Source: Agrococcus sp. ProA11 (GTDB lineage: Bacteria; Actinomycetota; Actinomycetes; Actinomycetales; Microbacteriaceae). Taken from it: a DNA stretch of 64,000 bases. The notes under the pieces are model-generated. The model made no database searches, had not been told where the DNA came from, and saw nothing but the letters and a program-made list of their open reading frames with translations. Of the stretch, positions 27,551-36,101 are shown piece after piece. The stretch spans positions 1,550,001 through 1,614,000 of the forward strand of contig NZ_CP156989.1 of the NCBI RefSeq assembly GCF_039880525.1. Direction: 5' to 3'. The position numbers were made by a program, and so were the translations under genes. Numbering within the stretch: the first letter of the stretch is position 1; every line of letters starts with the position of its first letter.

Positions 27551-27724
27551 ATGGCCCCCGCACGCAAGCCCATGCCGCTCTGGCTGCCGATCGTCGCCGC
27601 CGCCTGCCTCGCGATCGCCGCGGCGCTGCAGCAGGACACGCTGACTCGCGTGCTGCTGGCGGTCGCGGCCATCACCTTCGGGCTCGCGGCCTTCCTCCGA
27701 TGGCGGATGCAGCGCAAGCGGTAG
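27551..27724 (+). CDS. Small membrane protein (57 aa)
   Basis: 57 aa: basic start (MAPARKPMP), two hydrophobic segments (LWLPIVAAACLAIAAAL and VLLAVAAITFGLAAFLRW) and a basic end (RMQRKR), a two-helix hairpin. It has no recognised family. It is transcribed toward valS, 142 bp upstream of it, and divergent from the fructosamine kinase gene. Confidence 0.65.
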   Translation: MAPARKPMPLWLPIVAAACLAIAAALQQDTLTRVLLAVAAITFGLAAFLRWRMQRKR

Positions 27725-27866
27725 CCCTCAGCGCCGCGCTCGGCTTTCGCGAGCCCGGCCGAGCGGGCCTAGACTCGTCCAGAACAATCAGGCATCAAGC
27801 CCGATCCCGCACCATGCGGATCCCGAGGCACAGACGCGATGCCGCGCACATCGAAAGCGAGACGCC

Positions 27867-30458
27867 ATGAGCGCCATGCCCACCAACTCCGCGATGCCCG
27901 ACCGCCCCGCCCTCGAGGGACTCGAGCAGAAGTGGGACGCGAAGTGGGAGGAGGCCGGCACCTACCGCTTCGATGGCGTCGCTGCCGACGGTGCCCCGCT
28001 GGAGCGCGACGCGATCTACTCGATCGACACGCCGCCGCCCACCGCATCCGGCTCGCTCCACATCGGCCACGTGTTCTCCTACACGCACACCGACCTCATC
28101 GCCCGCTTCCAGCGCATGCGCGGCAAGCACGTCTTCTACCCCATGGGCTGGGACGACAACGGCCTCCCCACCGAGCGCCGCGTGCAGAACTACTACGGCG
28201 TGCGCGTCGACCCGACGCTCCCCTACGAGCCCGGCTTCACGCCCCCGCAGGAGGGCGGCGACAACAAGAGCTCGAAGGCCGCCGACCAGCTGCCGGTGTC
28301 GCGCCGCAACTTCATCGAGCTGTGCGAGCGCCTCACCGAGGAGGACGAGGAGAAGTTCGAGCATCTGTGGCGCACGCTCGGCCTGTCGGTCGACTGGCAG
28401 CAGTCGTACCGCACCATCTCCGACGACTCCCGCCGCACCTCGCAGCTCGCGTTCCTGCGCAACCTCGAGCGCGGCGAGGCCTACCAGGCGAACGCGCCGA
28501 CCCTGTGGGATGTGACGTTCCGCACCGCGGTGGCGCAGGCCGAGCTCGAGGACCGCGAGCAGCCCGGCAGCTACCACACGCTGCTCTTCGAGAGCGAGGA
28601 CGGCGAGCTGCGGATCGACACCACGCGCCCCGAGCTGCTGCCCTCGTGCGTGGCCGTGGTCGCGCATCCGGACGACGAGCGCTACCGGCACCTGATCGGC
28701 ACCACCGTGACCACGCCGGTCTTCGGCGTCGAGGTGCCGTTCGTCGCGCACGAGCTCGCGCAGATCGACAAGGGCACGGGCGTGGCGATGATCTGCACCT
28801 TCGGCGACGTGACCGACGTGACATGGTGGCGCGAGCTGCAGCTGCCCAACCGATCGGTGATCGGCTTCGACGGCCGCTTCATCGCCGAGGCGCCCGAGGC
28901 GCTCGCCTCCGATGCTGCGAAGGCGGCGTATGCCGAGTTGGCGGGGAAGACCGTCTTCAGCGCGAAGAAGGCGATGGTCGAGCTGCTGCAGGCGGCCGGC
29001 AAGCTCGTCGGAGAGCCTCGCTCGATCACGCATCCCGTGAAGTTCTTCGAGAAGGGCGACAAGCCGCTCGAGATCGTCTCGACCCTGCAGTGGTACATCA
29101 AGAACGGCGGTCGCGACGAGGCACTGCAGGAGCGCCTCGTCGCGCTCGGCCGCGAGATCGCCTGGCACCCGGAGCACATGCGCACGCGCTACGAGAACTG
29201 GGTGCACGGGCTCAACGGCGACTGGCTCATCTCGCGCCAGCGCTTCTTCGGTGTGCCGATTCCCGTCTGGTACCGGCTCGACGAGCAGGGCGAGCGCGTG
29301 CCCGGCGGCGTGCTGATGCCGAAGATCGAGCAGCTGCCGCTCGACCCGACGACCGACGTGCCCGACGGCTTCGACGAGTCGCAGCGCGGCCGCCCGGGCG
29401 GCTTCGTCGGCGAGGTCGACATCATGGACACCTGGGCGACATCGTCGCTCACGCCCCAGCTCGCGGGCGGCTGGTCCGGCGACGACGCGCGCTGGCAGCA
29501 GCTCACCCCCTTCGACCTGCGTCCGCAGGGGCAGGACATCATCCGCACCTGGCTCTTCTCGACGCTGCTGCGGTCGATGTTCGAGGATGGCCGCTCGCCA
29601 TGGAAGCACGCGGCGCTCTCCGGCTGGATCCTCGACCCCGACCGCAAGAAGATGTCGAAGTCGAAGGGCAACGTCGTCACGCCGCTCGGCATGCTCGAGG
29701 AGCACGGCTCGGACGGCGTGCGGTACTGGGCGGCCTCATCGCGCCTGGGCGTCGATGCGACGCTCGACCCGCAGAACCCGAAGATGCTGAAGATCGGCCG
29801 ACGGCTGGCGATGAAGGTGCTGAACGCCGCGAAGTTCGTGCTCGCGATGGAGGGCGAGCCGGGTGCGATCACCGACCGGCTCGACCGCGAGATGCTCGCC
29901 GAGCTCTCGGGCGTCGTGCGCGCGGCCACGCGAGCCTTCGAGGCCTACGACCACGCCAAGGCGCTGGAGGTGACGGAGTCGTTCTTCTGGACGTTCTGCG
30001 ACGACTACCTCGAGCTCGTCAAGGAGCGCGCCTACGCGGGCGAGGCGGCCGGACGCGGCTCCGCGATCGCCGCGCTGCGCACCGCCATCGACGTGCAGCT
30101 GCGGCTGCTCGCGCCGTTCCTGCCGTTCGCCACCGAGGAGGTCTGGTCCTGGTCGCACGAGGGCTCGATCCACGCCGCCTCGTGGCCGGAGCCGACGGAG
30201 CTCGGCGACGACCTGAGCGCGACCGGCATGCTCGCCACCGTCGGCCAGGCGCTCATCGGCATCCGACGGGCGAAGACGGATGCGAAGGCAAGCCAGAAGA
30301 CGCCCGTCGCCTCGGCGGTCATCGCGGTGCCGGCGGCCCTCCGGGAGCACCTCGAGGCCGCGGCGGTCGACCTGCGCGCCGTCGGCCGCATCAGCGACCT
30401 CACGCTCGTCGAGGCGGACGAGCTGGCGGTGCGCGAGATCGTGCTCGAGGAGGCCTGA
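27867..30458 (+). CDS. valS: Valyl-tRNA synthetase
   Basis: 863 aa. HIGH motif PTASGSLHIGHVFSYTHTD; the actinobacterial zinc-less type with PMGWDDNGLPTERRVQNYYG; editing domain around residues 200-340 (INITTRPELLPSCVAVV-like DTTRPELLPS); KMSKS motif RKKMSKSKGNVVTPLG. The C-terminal coiled-coil arm of E. coli ValRS is short or absent. No T-box is visible upstream, but a candidate -10 (TAGACT, 27770) and an imperfect GATCCCGCA/TGCGGATC hairpin lie in the 142-bp leader. The stop overlaps the next small gene by one base (TGATG). Confidence 0.97.
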   Translation: MSAMPTNSAMPDRPALEGLEQKWDAKWEEAGTYRFDGVAADGAPLERDAIYSIDTPPPTASGSLHIGHVFSYTHTDLIARFQRMRGKHVFYPMGWDDNGLPTERRVQNYYGVRVDPTLPYEPGFTPPQEGGDNKSSKAADQLPVSRRNFIELCERLTEEDEEKFEHLWRTLGLSVDWQQSYRTISDDSRRTSQLAFLRNLERGEAYQANAPTLWDVTFRTAVAQAELEDREQPGSYHTLLFESEDGELRIDTTRPELLPSCVAVVAHPDDERYRHLIGTTVTTPVFGVEVPFVAHELAQIDKGTGVAMICTFGDVTDVTWWRELQLPNRSVIGFDGRFIAEAPEALASDAAKAAYAELAGKTVFSAKKAMVELLQAAGKLVGEPRSITHPVKFFEKGDKPLEIVSTLQWYIKNGGRDEALQERLVALGREIAWHPEHMRTRYENWVHGLNGDWLISRQRFFGVPIPVWYRLDEQGERVPGGVLMPKIEQLPLDPTTDVPDGFDESQRGRPGGFVGEVDIMDTWATSSLTPQLAGGWSGDDARWQQLTPFDLRPQGQDIIRTWLFSTLLRSMFEDGRSPWKHAALSGWILDPDRKKMSKSKGNVVTPLGMLEEHGSDGVRYWAASSRLGVDATLDPQNPKMLKIGRRLAMKVLNAAKFVLAMEGEPGAITDRLDREMLAELSGVVRAATRAFEAYDHAKALEVTESFFWTFCDDYLELVKERAYAGEAAGRGSAIAALRTAIDVQLRLLAPFLPFATEEVWSWSHEGSIHAASWPEPTELGDDLSATGMLATVGQALIGIRRAKTDAKASQKTPVASAVIAVPAALREHLEAAAVDLRAVGRISDLTLVEADELAVREIVLEEA

Positions 30459-30688
30459 TGCAGATCGGCACACGCTGGCCGGTGGGCGGTGTCCCGCCGA
30501 CGGCTGTGCCCGCAGCGATGCGCGCCGCCATCGATGACGAAGAGCGCACGCTCGTCGAGCTCGGGGCCGACACGTCGGCCTGGCGCTGGACGCTGACGTT
30601 CCTCGAGGGGCAGCCGGTCGTCGAGCTCGACGACGGCACCACCATCAGGACCGACGGCGACGACGTGCTGGTCACGCGCGAGGACTGA
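30458..30688 (+). CDS. Hypothetical protein (76 aa) downstream of valS
   Basis: 76 aa, starting one base inside the valS stop (TGATG), so translation is coupled. It is soluble and acidic, with MQIGTRWPVGGVPPTAVPAAM, then TSAWRWTLTFLEGQPVVELDD that looks like a small beta-sheet. No family recognised. Its TGA forms the left edge of the CsoR-like palindrome of the next operon. Confidence 0.72.
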   Translation: MQIGTRWPVGGVPPTAVPAAMRAAIDDEERTLVELGADTSAWRWTLTFLEGQPVVELDDGTTIRTDGDDVLVTRED

Positions 30689-30704
30689 TACCCTCCCGGG
30701 GTAT
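30688..30704. promoter_or_regulatory. CsoR-like copper operator
   Basis: ATACCCTCCCGGGGTAT is an inverted repeat TACCC-N5-GGGTA. This 5-5-5 architecture is that of the CsoR operator upstream of Bacillus subtilis copZA (TACCC-TACGG-GGGTA). It lies 104 bp upstream of the nuoA-like start. No csoR gene is in the window, so the regulator is inferred. Confidence 0.6.
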
Positions 30705-30808
30705 GCCGACCGCGCAAGGCGGTCGCTGCGTGCGGTCGTCATGACTGCGGTCTATGCTCGGAACCCGGCCATGCGGTCTTCCTCGATCTGGAAGTAGAGG
30801 TGTGAACG

Positions 30809-31159
30809 GTGTCGCCCTACCTCGGTGTGCTCATCGTCATCCTCGTCGGCGTCGCCGCGGTCGCGGGCCTGTACGGCCTCGGCAGGCTCCTGACCATCAC
30901 GCGCGACGTCGCAGAGGTACTGCCGTTCCAGTCCGGCTGGGTGCCCCGCGAGCACGCCCTCTCCCGGTTCCATGCACGTTGGTACCCGATCTCGCTGGTG
31001 TTCCTGGCCTTCGACGTCGAGATGCTCTTCATGTATCCATGGGCGGTGATCGTCGCGGAGCGTGGCGCCGAGGCGATCATCGAGATGTTCGTCTTCCTGG
31101 CGCTGCTGGTCGCCGGCGTGGTGTGGGCAGCCAGGGAGCGGGCGTTCCGATGGGTCTGA
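30809..31159 (+). CDS. nuoA: Complex I-like subunit A
   Basis: 116 aa, GTG start 30809, three transmembrane helices as in NuoA/ND3. The loop PFQSGWVPREHALSRFHARWYPISLVFLAFDVEMLFMYPWA aligns with the NuoA signature (YECGxxP...FxxFDxExxFLxPW) except that the Cys of ECG is Ser, as in many bacteria; FDVE is kept. It is the first gene of a tight operon of membrane complex I subunits. The next gene begins 10 bp inside it. In complex I this loop contacts NuoH and NuoD near the quinone site. Confidence 0.85.
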   Translation: MSPYLGVLIVILVGVAAVAGLYGLGRLLTITRDVAEVLPFQSGWVPREHALSRFHARWYPISLVFLAFDVEMLFMYPWAVIVAERGAEAIIEMFVFLALLVAGVVWAARERAFRWV

Positions 31160-32370
31160 CGCGGTGGGTGACGGATGCGGCGGTCAAGCGCGTGCACGTC
31201 ATGATCGTCGAGGTCCCGGGGTCGGGGCTGCTGCGCATGCGCGCAGAGGCCGCGGTGACGGTCCGCGGCTGGGCGCTCGCGAGCAGCCCAGCGGACACGG
31301 ACGCCATCCTGGTCTGCGGGAGCCCCCATGCTCGGTTGAGCGAGCGGATCGATGCGGTCTGGGATCAGGTGCCTGCGCCCCGCACGTTGGCGACTGTCGC
31401 CGATCCCGCACGCCTTGCGTCGACCATGGACGCGATCGCTGCGGATCTCGCCGACACCGCCGCCCAGCGTGCGCGCGCCCGGAGGCCGCGGACACAGACT
31501 GCTGACACAGCCATGCCAGACGAGCACGCCAGGGAAATGGCTGGCGACGACTCCGACGACGCCGCTGACGACATGGAGCACGCCGGGCACGACATGGACC
31601 ACACCGGGCACGACATGGACCACACCGGGCACGACATCGACCACACCGGGCACGACATCGACCACACCGGGCACGACATCGACCACACCGGGCACGACAT
31701 GGACCACACCGGGCACGACATGGACATGTCGGGCCCCGGCGGCATCCCGCTCGCCGAAGGCGCGAAGGATCGCGACGGTCTCGAGATGGACGCGACGCAC
31801 CTCACCTTGGGCCCGATCCTCGCCGACTGGCCAGCGGCACTCGTGCTGCATTGCACGTTGCACGGCGACGTCGTCGCTGACGCGGAGGTCGAGTGGTGGG
31901 GAGTCGATGAGCCATCGGACGCATCCGTCCTCGACGAGGCGGCGCGCGCGTGCGACGCGGCATCTCGCGTGCTCGCCGTCGCCGGCTGGGATCCGATGGC
32001 CGCTCGCGTGCGGCGCATCCGCAACGACATCCTCGGGGGCGTGCCGACCGACCGGATCCTCTCCCGGCTGACTGTGGTCATGCGACGGATCGAGCGATCG
32101 CGCACCCTTGCATGGACCACGAGCGACGTCGCGCGGGATGCGGGGGACCCGCGCCGCGCTCTCATGGACTGGCTCCGCGCCTGCAGCGCGCTGCTCGAAC
32201 CTGTGGCGGCCTCGCCCATCTTGCGGCCGAAGCCTGCTCGCGACGCCGACGCGACCGCCGACGCGATCCGCAGCGCCGTCGTCGGGCACGAGCTCTCGGC
32301 CGTCCGTCTGCTCGTCGCATCGCTCGGGCTGGACCACGCGATCACACGAGAGGCGGCCGCCCATGAATGA
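31150..32370 (+). CDS. His/Met/Asp-repeat protein in place of NuoB-NuoD
   Basis: 406 aa, ATG 31150 overlapping nuoA by 10 bp. Residues 15-95 resemble the NuoB/HycG core: VHVMIVEVPGSGLLRMRAE, then ADTDAILVCGSP, IDAVWDQVPAPRTLATVADPA, matching the DVLLVxGxxT...VYxQxPEPR...xGxCA pattern. The cluster cysteines are gone (GSCNGCD-like becomes PGSGLLR). Residues 146-194 are seven heptads GHD(M/I)DHT, a likely Cu/Zn/Ni-binding region. Residues 210-400 begin LTLGPILADWPAALVLHCTLHGDVVADAEVEWWG, reminiscent of the NuoD/HycE N terminus, then a helical part with RRIERSRTLAWT. I infer a redox-dead NuoB-NuoD-like fusion carrying a metal-binding insert; a wholly new protein is the alternative. Confidence 0.6.
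   Translation: MGLTRWVTDAAVKRVHVMIVEVPGSGLLRMRAEAAVTVRGWALASSPADTDAILVCGSPHARLSERIDAVWDQVPAPRTLATVADPARLASTMDAIAADLADTAAQRARARRPRTQTADTAMPDEHAREMAGDDSDDAADDMEHAGHDMDHTGHDMDHTGHDIDHTGHDIDHTGHDIDHTGHDMDHTGHDMDMSGPGGIPLAEGAKDRDGLEMDATHLTLGPILADWPAALVLHCTLHGDVVADAEVEWWGVDEPSDASVLDEAARACDAASRVLAVAGWDPMAARVRRIRNDILGGVPTDRILSRLTVVMRRIERSRTLAWTTSDVARDAGDPRRALMDWLRACSALLEPVAASPILRPKPARDADATADAIRSAVVGHELSAVRLLVASLGLDHAITREAAAHE
31585..31731 (+). repeat. 21-bp in-frame repeat encoding GHD(M/I)DHT
   Basis: Seven consecutive 21-bp units (GGGCACGACATGGACCACAC and variants with ATC for ATG) encode His-Asp-Met/Ile-Asp-His heptads. The near-identity of units suggests recent expansion by slippage. Confidence 0.9.
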
Positions 32371-33304
32371 CGTGGCTGCCGTCGTCGCAACTGTGCTCGC
32401 GGTGGCCGCGGGCCTCGGCGCTGTCGCGTGGGCGACGGCTGCGGCGAACGCGATGTTGGACGCTCGCTCAGCCGGTGCGCCCGTCGCCGCCGCGGCAGCG
32501 GCACCCGTGCGGGAGGTGAGCCGGCTCCTGCGTCAGCAGCGTCGCACGCTGCTCGGCGCAGACTCGCTGCTGTGGCGCATCGCGGGTGCGGGCCTCATCG
32601 TCACGGCGATGCTGAAGCTGCTCGTCATCCCGTTCGGCCCGTTCGTGCTCGCCGACCTGCCGGTTGGCCTCGTCTGGTTCAACGCCATGGACGTGCTGCT
32701 GTGGGTGCTGTGGTGGCTGCTCGGATGGGGCGCCAACAGCGGATGGTCGCTCGTGGGCGGCTACCGATTCCTCGCGCTGGCGCTCTCGTACGAGCTGCCG
32801 CTGATGTTCGCGCTCACTGCGCCGGCGATCGCCGCGCAGAGCCTGCGCATGCTCGACCTGCAGAGCGCGCAGGAGCAGGTGTGGTTCGTCGTCTGGATGC
32901 CCGTCGCGTTCCTGATCTTCGCGGCATCCGTGGTGGCGTTCTCGTCATGGGGGCCGTTCCAGACCGCGATGAGCGGTGACATCGCCTCCGGCGTTCTGGC
33001 CGAGCTCAGCAGCGTCGACCGGCTGCTCGTGCTCGTAGGTCGGTACACGGTGCTGGTGGCCGGGGCCGCCTTCGCCGTGCCGCTGTTCCTCGGGGGCGGG
33101 AGCGGTCCGTGGCTGCCGCCTGCGGCGTGGGTGCTCATCAAGACGCTGCTGGTGCTCGCGGGGATGCTGCTGGTCCGACGGCTCTTCCCCATGATCCGGC
33201 CCGATCGGCTCGCCTGGCTCGCGTGGGTCGTCATCCTGCCGGCGACCATCGTGCAGGTGGCGGTCGTCGCCGTGATCGTCGGCACGAACGAAGGTGCGCT
33301 GTGA
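32363..33304 (+). CDS. nuoH: Complex I-like subunit H
   Basis: 313 aa, about eight transmembrane helices, ATG overlapping the previous stop by 8 bp. VREVSRLLRQQRRTL near residue 50 resembles the group 4 hydrogenase HycD/EchB form (QPYRDLLRLLRK) more than NuoH. GGYRFLALALSYELPLMFAL is the conserved NuoH/HycD block. The acidic quinone loop of NuoH (RAPFDLPEAEQELVAG) is replaced by GPFQTAMSGDIASGVLAE, so the conserved Asp/Glu network there is mostly lost. In complex I this subunit forms the quinone tunnel and E-channel. Next gene follows by a TGATG overlap. Confidence 0.82.
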   Translation: MNDVAAVVATVLAVAAGLGAVAWATAAANAMLDARSAGAPVAAAAAAPVREVSRLLRQQRRTLLGADSLLWRIAGAGLIVTAMLKLLVIPFGPFVLADLPVGLVWFNAMDVLLWVLWWLLGWGANSGWSLVGGYRFLALALSYELPLMFALTAPAIAAQSLRMLDLQSAQEQVWFVVWMPVAFLIFAASVVAFSSWGPFQTAMSGDIASGVLAELSSVDRLLVLVGRYTVLVAGAAFAVPLFLGGGSGPWLPPAAWVLIKTLLVLAGMLLVRRLFPMIRPDRLAWLAWVVILPATIVQVAVVAVIVGTNEGAL

Positions 33305-33888
33305 TGTTGACCGCCGTGCTGTTCTGGGTGCTCGGGATCGTCGCCGTCGCCAGCGGCATCGCGGTGTTCGTCGTCAACTCGATGGCGCGAGCCACCTACG
33401 CCCTCGCCGTCTCCTTCGTGTGCGTCGGCGCGATCCTGCTGCTGCTCGACCTGGACTACCTCGGCGTGATCACCATCCTGATGATGCTCATGGAGATGGC
33501 GATCATGGGCGTGTTCATGGTGATGTTCATGGGAATGAACCCGGCGCTGATGCCGATGGACATGACGCACAGCAAGCGCCGGTCGATGGCGATCGCGGTC
33601 GGCGTGTTCATCCTGCTCGCCGTGGCGGTGCTCGTCATCCCCTGGCCATCCCGCACGGGCGACCCGGCAGCAGATCTGACCAGGTCGCTGGGCGAGGCGA
33701 TCATGGGCTCGAAGATGCTGGTGATGCTGATCGTCAGCCCCGTGCTCTTCGCGACCATCGTGGCCGCGCTCGTGCTGGCCAATCCGCACAGCCGGTCGGC
33801 CGGGGGCGACGAGGCGCCCAGCGGTACCGCAGCGCACGACGGTCATGGCCACGCCGAGGCGCAGGATGCCGGAGGAGACTCGCGATGA
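33304..33888 (+). CDS. nuoJ: Complex I-like subunit J, Met-rich
   Basis: 194 aa. Five helices; TYALAVSFVCVGAILLLLDLDYLGVITILMMLM matches NuoJ TM2-TM3 (LxAxFLGVVQIIVYVGAI). The following ILMMLMEMAIMGVFMVMFMG and NPALMPMDMTHSKR are strikingly rich in Met, more than in ordinary NuoJ. The C-terminal tail ends AAHDGHGHAEAQD with clustered His. Both patterns suit copper(I)/copper(II) contact, in keeping with the neighbouring His-repeat protein. Translationally coupled to nuoH and nuoK. Confidence 0.82.
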   Translation: MLTAVLFWVLGIVAVASGIAVFVVNSMARATYALAVSFVCVGAILLLLDLDYLGVITILMMLMEMAIMGVFMVMFMGMNPALMPMDMTHSKRRSMAIAVGVFILLAVAVLVIPWPSRTGDPAADLTRSLGEAIMGSKMLVMLIVSPVLFATIVAALVLANPHSRSAGGDEAPSGTAAHDGHGHAEAQDAGGDSR

Positions 33889-34187
33889 CGCTCGAAGTGG
33901 TGCTCCTCGTGGCGGCCGCGCTGTTCGCGGTCGGCCTGTACGGTGCCCTGTCGCAGCAGGTGGTCGTGATGGTGATGATGGGCATCGAGCTGATGGTCAA
34001 CGGCGTGCTCCTTGCCGCCGGAGGGCTCTGGTGGTTCCTCGCACCCACGCCCGATGGCCAGACCCTGCTCATCGTCGTCCTCGCTGCGATGACGGTCGAG
34101 ATGGCGATGGGCTTCGCCGTCGCGACGATCGTCCATCGGTCCCGCGGATCGGACATGATCGACTCGGCGACGGAACTGGGCGGATGA
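33885..34187 (+). CDS. nuoK: Complex I-like subunit K
   Basis: 100 aa, three helices, the usual NuoK length. Both buried Glu of the proton path appear kept: MMGIELMVNGVLLAAGGL (helix 2) and AAMTVEMAMGFAVATIVH (helix 3). This is evidence that the proton-conducting core of the complex is functional. ATGA overlaps join it to nuoJ and nuoL. It also resembles MrpC of Na+/H+ antiporters, but the surrounding genes support NuoK. Confidence 0.88.
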   Translation: MTLEVVLLVAAALFAVGLYGALSQQVVVMVMMGIELMVNGVLLAAGGLWWFLAPTPDGQTLLIVVLAAMTVEMAMGFAVATIVHRSRGSDMIDSATELGG

Positions 34188-36097
34188 GTCCCCTGCTCCT
34201 CGCGCTCATCGCGCTCCCCGCAGCGGCGGGCGTGGGCCTGCTGCTCGGCGGTCGACGCGCCGACCGCATCGCGCCAGCGACGTCGATCGCGGTGACCGCG
34301 CTCGCCCTGATCGCCGCGATCGCCGCCGCGGTCACCCGTCCGATGTCCGACGCGCCGTTCATCGTGGGCAGCGGAGCGACCCTCGCTGTCGATGGGCTCT
34401 CCGCGGTGCTGCTGCCGACGATCGCCACCGTCGCGCTGCTCGTCCTGATCATCGCCGTCGCGGAACGCACCGAGCCGGAAGCTCGGTTCCATGGCCTGAT
34501 GCTGGTGTTCGTCGCCGCCGTGTTCGTGACGGTGACCTCCACGTCGCTCGTGTCGCTGCTGGCCGCGTGGGAGATCATGGGTGCGACCTCCTACGCACTG
34601 ATCGGCTTCCACTGGCGGAGCGCGCGCGCTGTGCCCGCCGGTCTCGTCGCGTTCAGCGTGACCCGTGCCGCTGACATCGGGCTCTACCTGGCGGCGGGTG
34701 TGGCGGTCATCGCGGGTGTCGGCTGGCAGCTCGACGACCTGCGAGGCGCCCCCGAACCATGGCTGTCTCTGATCGCAGCCGGCGTGCTGATCGCCGGTCT
34801 CGGGAAGGCCGCGCAGCTGCCGTTCAGCTTCTGGCTGTCCCGCGCGATGGAGGGGCCCAGCCCCGTGAGCGCCCTGCTGCACTCGGCGGCGATGGTCGCG
34901 ATGGGTGGCTACCTGCTGCTGCGGCTGAGTCCGCTGCTGCTCGCCACCGAATGGGCGGGATGGGCGGCCGCCTGGATCGGTGCGGCCACGGCCATCGTGC
35001 TGGGCGTGGTCGCCGTCGCCCAGACCGATCTCAAGCAGCTCCTCGCGGCCTCCACTGCGGCGCAGCTGGGGTTCGTGGCGCTCGCCGCCGGGATCGGTGC
35101 GACGGCCAGCGGCACTGCGCAGCTGATCGCCCACGCCTCCACGAAGGCGCTGCTCTTCCTCGTCGCAGGGCTCTGGCTGGCGGCGACCGGCACCAAGCAG
35201 CTGCAGGCGCTGCGCGGCGTGGGCCGCCGCTGGCCCCTGGTCGGGGTGACCTTCCTGATCGGGGCCCTCGCACTGGCTGGCATCCCGCCGCTGTCGCTGT
35301 GGCTGACGAAGGACGCCGTGCTCGCAGGCGCGCTCGAAGCGAGCCCCGCACTCTATGCGGCGGGGCTCGTGGGAGCGGTGCTGTCGGCGGCCTACTCGGC
35401 GAAGATCATCGCCGTCGCGTGGGCGCCAGTGCAGGTGGAGCGGCGCGAGACCGGCTGGGATCACGAGCACCGGGGCACCCGGCGCGTCCCCGCGGCGGCG
35501 CTCGGCCCGCTCGTGATCCTCGCCATCGGTGCAACGGTGCTCGGGGTGCTCGCTGCGCCGGGGCTGGACGGACCATTCCGCGCGGCGCTCGGCGTCGCAG
35601 CGCAGCCGCACAGCACCATCGCCGAACTCATTGCCTCGGCCGTGCTCGCCGTCATCGTCGGCCTGATCGTCCTCCGGTACCGGCTGCCGGGCATCCCTGG
35701 CGCAGCGGTCTGGTTCGGCCTCGAGCGAGCCGCCGCAGGTCTGGTCGGTCGCCCGACGGAGGCGACGGCGGCAGCGCTCGCCCGCTTCGACAGCCGCCTC
35801 GATGCGCTCATCGATCGGTCACCCCGCGCGCTGCAGCAGCTGGCCACGCGCACGGCTCGCAGCGACGAGCTGCTCGACGCGGCGGTCGACCGGTCGCCGC
35901 GAGCGCTCGACCGCGCGGGAAGATCGACCCGCTCCGCCGACGGCGGCGTCGATGCGATGGTCAGCCGCGTGGTGAGCCTCACCCGGCTCGCGGCGCGGGG
36001 GGCTCGTCGGTCCCAGACCGGTCGCATCGCCGACTACTACGCCGTCGGAGCGGTTGCCGCGGCCGCATTCATCGTCCTGTTGATCGTTGTGAGGTAG
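34184..36097 (+). CDS. nuoL: Complex I-like subunit L (antiporter-like)
   Basis: 637 aa. Key antiporter residues are present: SLLAAWEIMGATSYALIGFHW (Glu of helix 5), GLGKAAQLPFSFWLSRAMEGPSPVSALLHSAAMV (Lys of helix 7) and AQTDLKQLLAASTAAQLGF (Lys of helix 8). The C terminus is long (RFDSRLDALIDRSPRALQQL and QTGRIADYYAVGAVAAAAFI), matching the NuoL lateral helix HL and last membrane helix, although its linker is charged and repetitive (two DRSPRAL copies). The HL feature marks a true complex I-type NuoL rather than MrpA/DabB. Confidence 0.9.
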   Translation: MSPLLLALIALPAAAGVGLLLGGRRADRIAPATSIAVTALALIAAIAAAVTRPMSDAPFIVGSGATLAVDGLSAVLLPTIATVALLVLIIAVAERTEPEARFHGLMLVFVAAVFVTVTSTSLVSLLAAWEIMGATSYALIGFHWRSARAVPAGLVAFSVTRAADIGLYLAAGVAVIAGVGWQLDDLRGAPEPWLSLIAAGVLIAGLGKAAQLPFSFWLSRAMEGPSPVSALLHSAAMVAMGGYLLLRLSPLLLATEWAGWAAAWIGAATAIVLGVVAVAQTDLKQLLAASTAAQLGFVALAAGIGATASGTAQLIAHASTKALLFLVAGLWLAATGTKQLQALRGVGRRWPLVGVTFLIGALALAGIPPLSLWLTKDAVLAGALEASPALYAAGLVGAVLSAAYSAKIIAVAWAPVQVERRETGWDHEHRGTRRVPAAALGPLVILAIGATVLGVLAAPGLDGPFRAALGVAAQPHSTIAELIASAVLAVIVGLIVLRYRLPGIPGAAVWFGLERAAAGLVGRPTEATAAALARFDSRLDALIDRSPRALQQLATRTARSDELLDAAVDRSPRALDRAGRSTRSADGGVDAMVSRVVSLTRLAARGARRSQTGRIADYYAVGAVAAAAFIVLLIVVR

Positions 36098-36101
36098 CCC
36101 T

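Noticed and set aside
27725-27866. T-box before valS
   Set aside because: No GGTGGNACCGCG core and no specifier loop seen.
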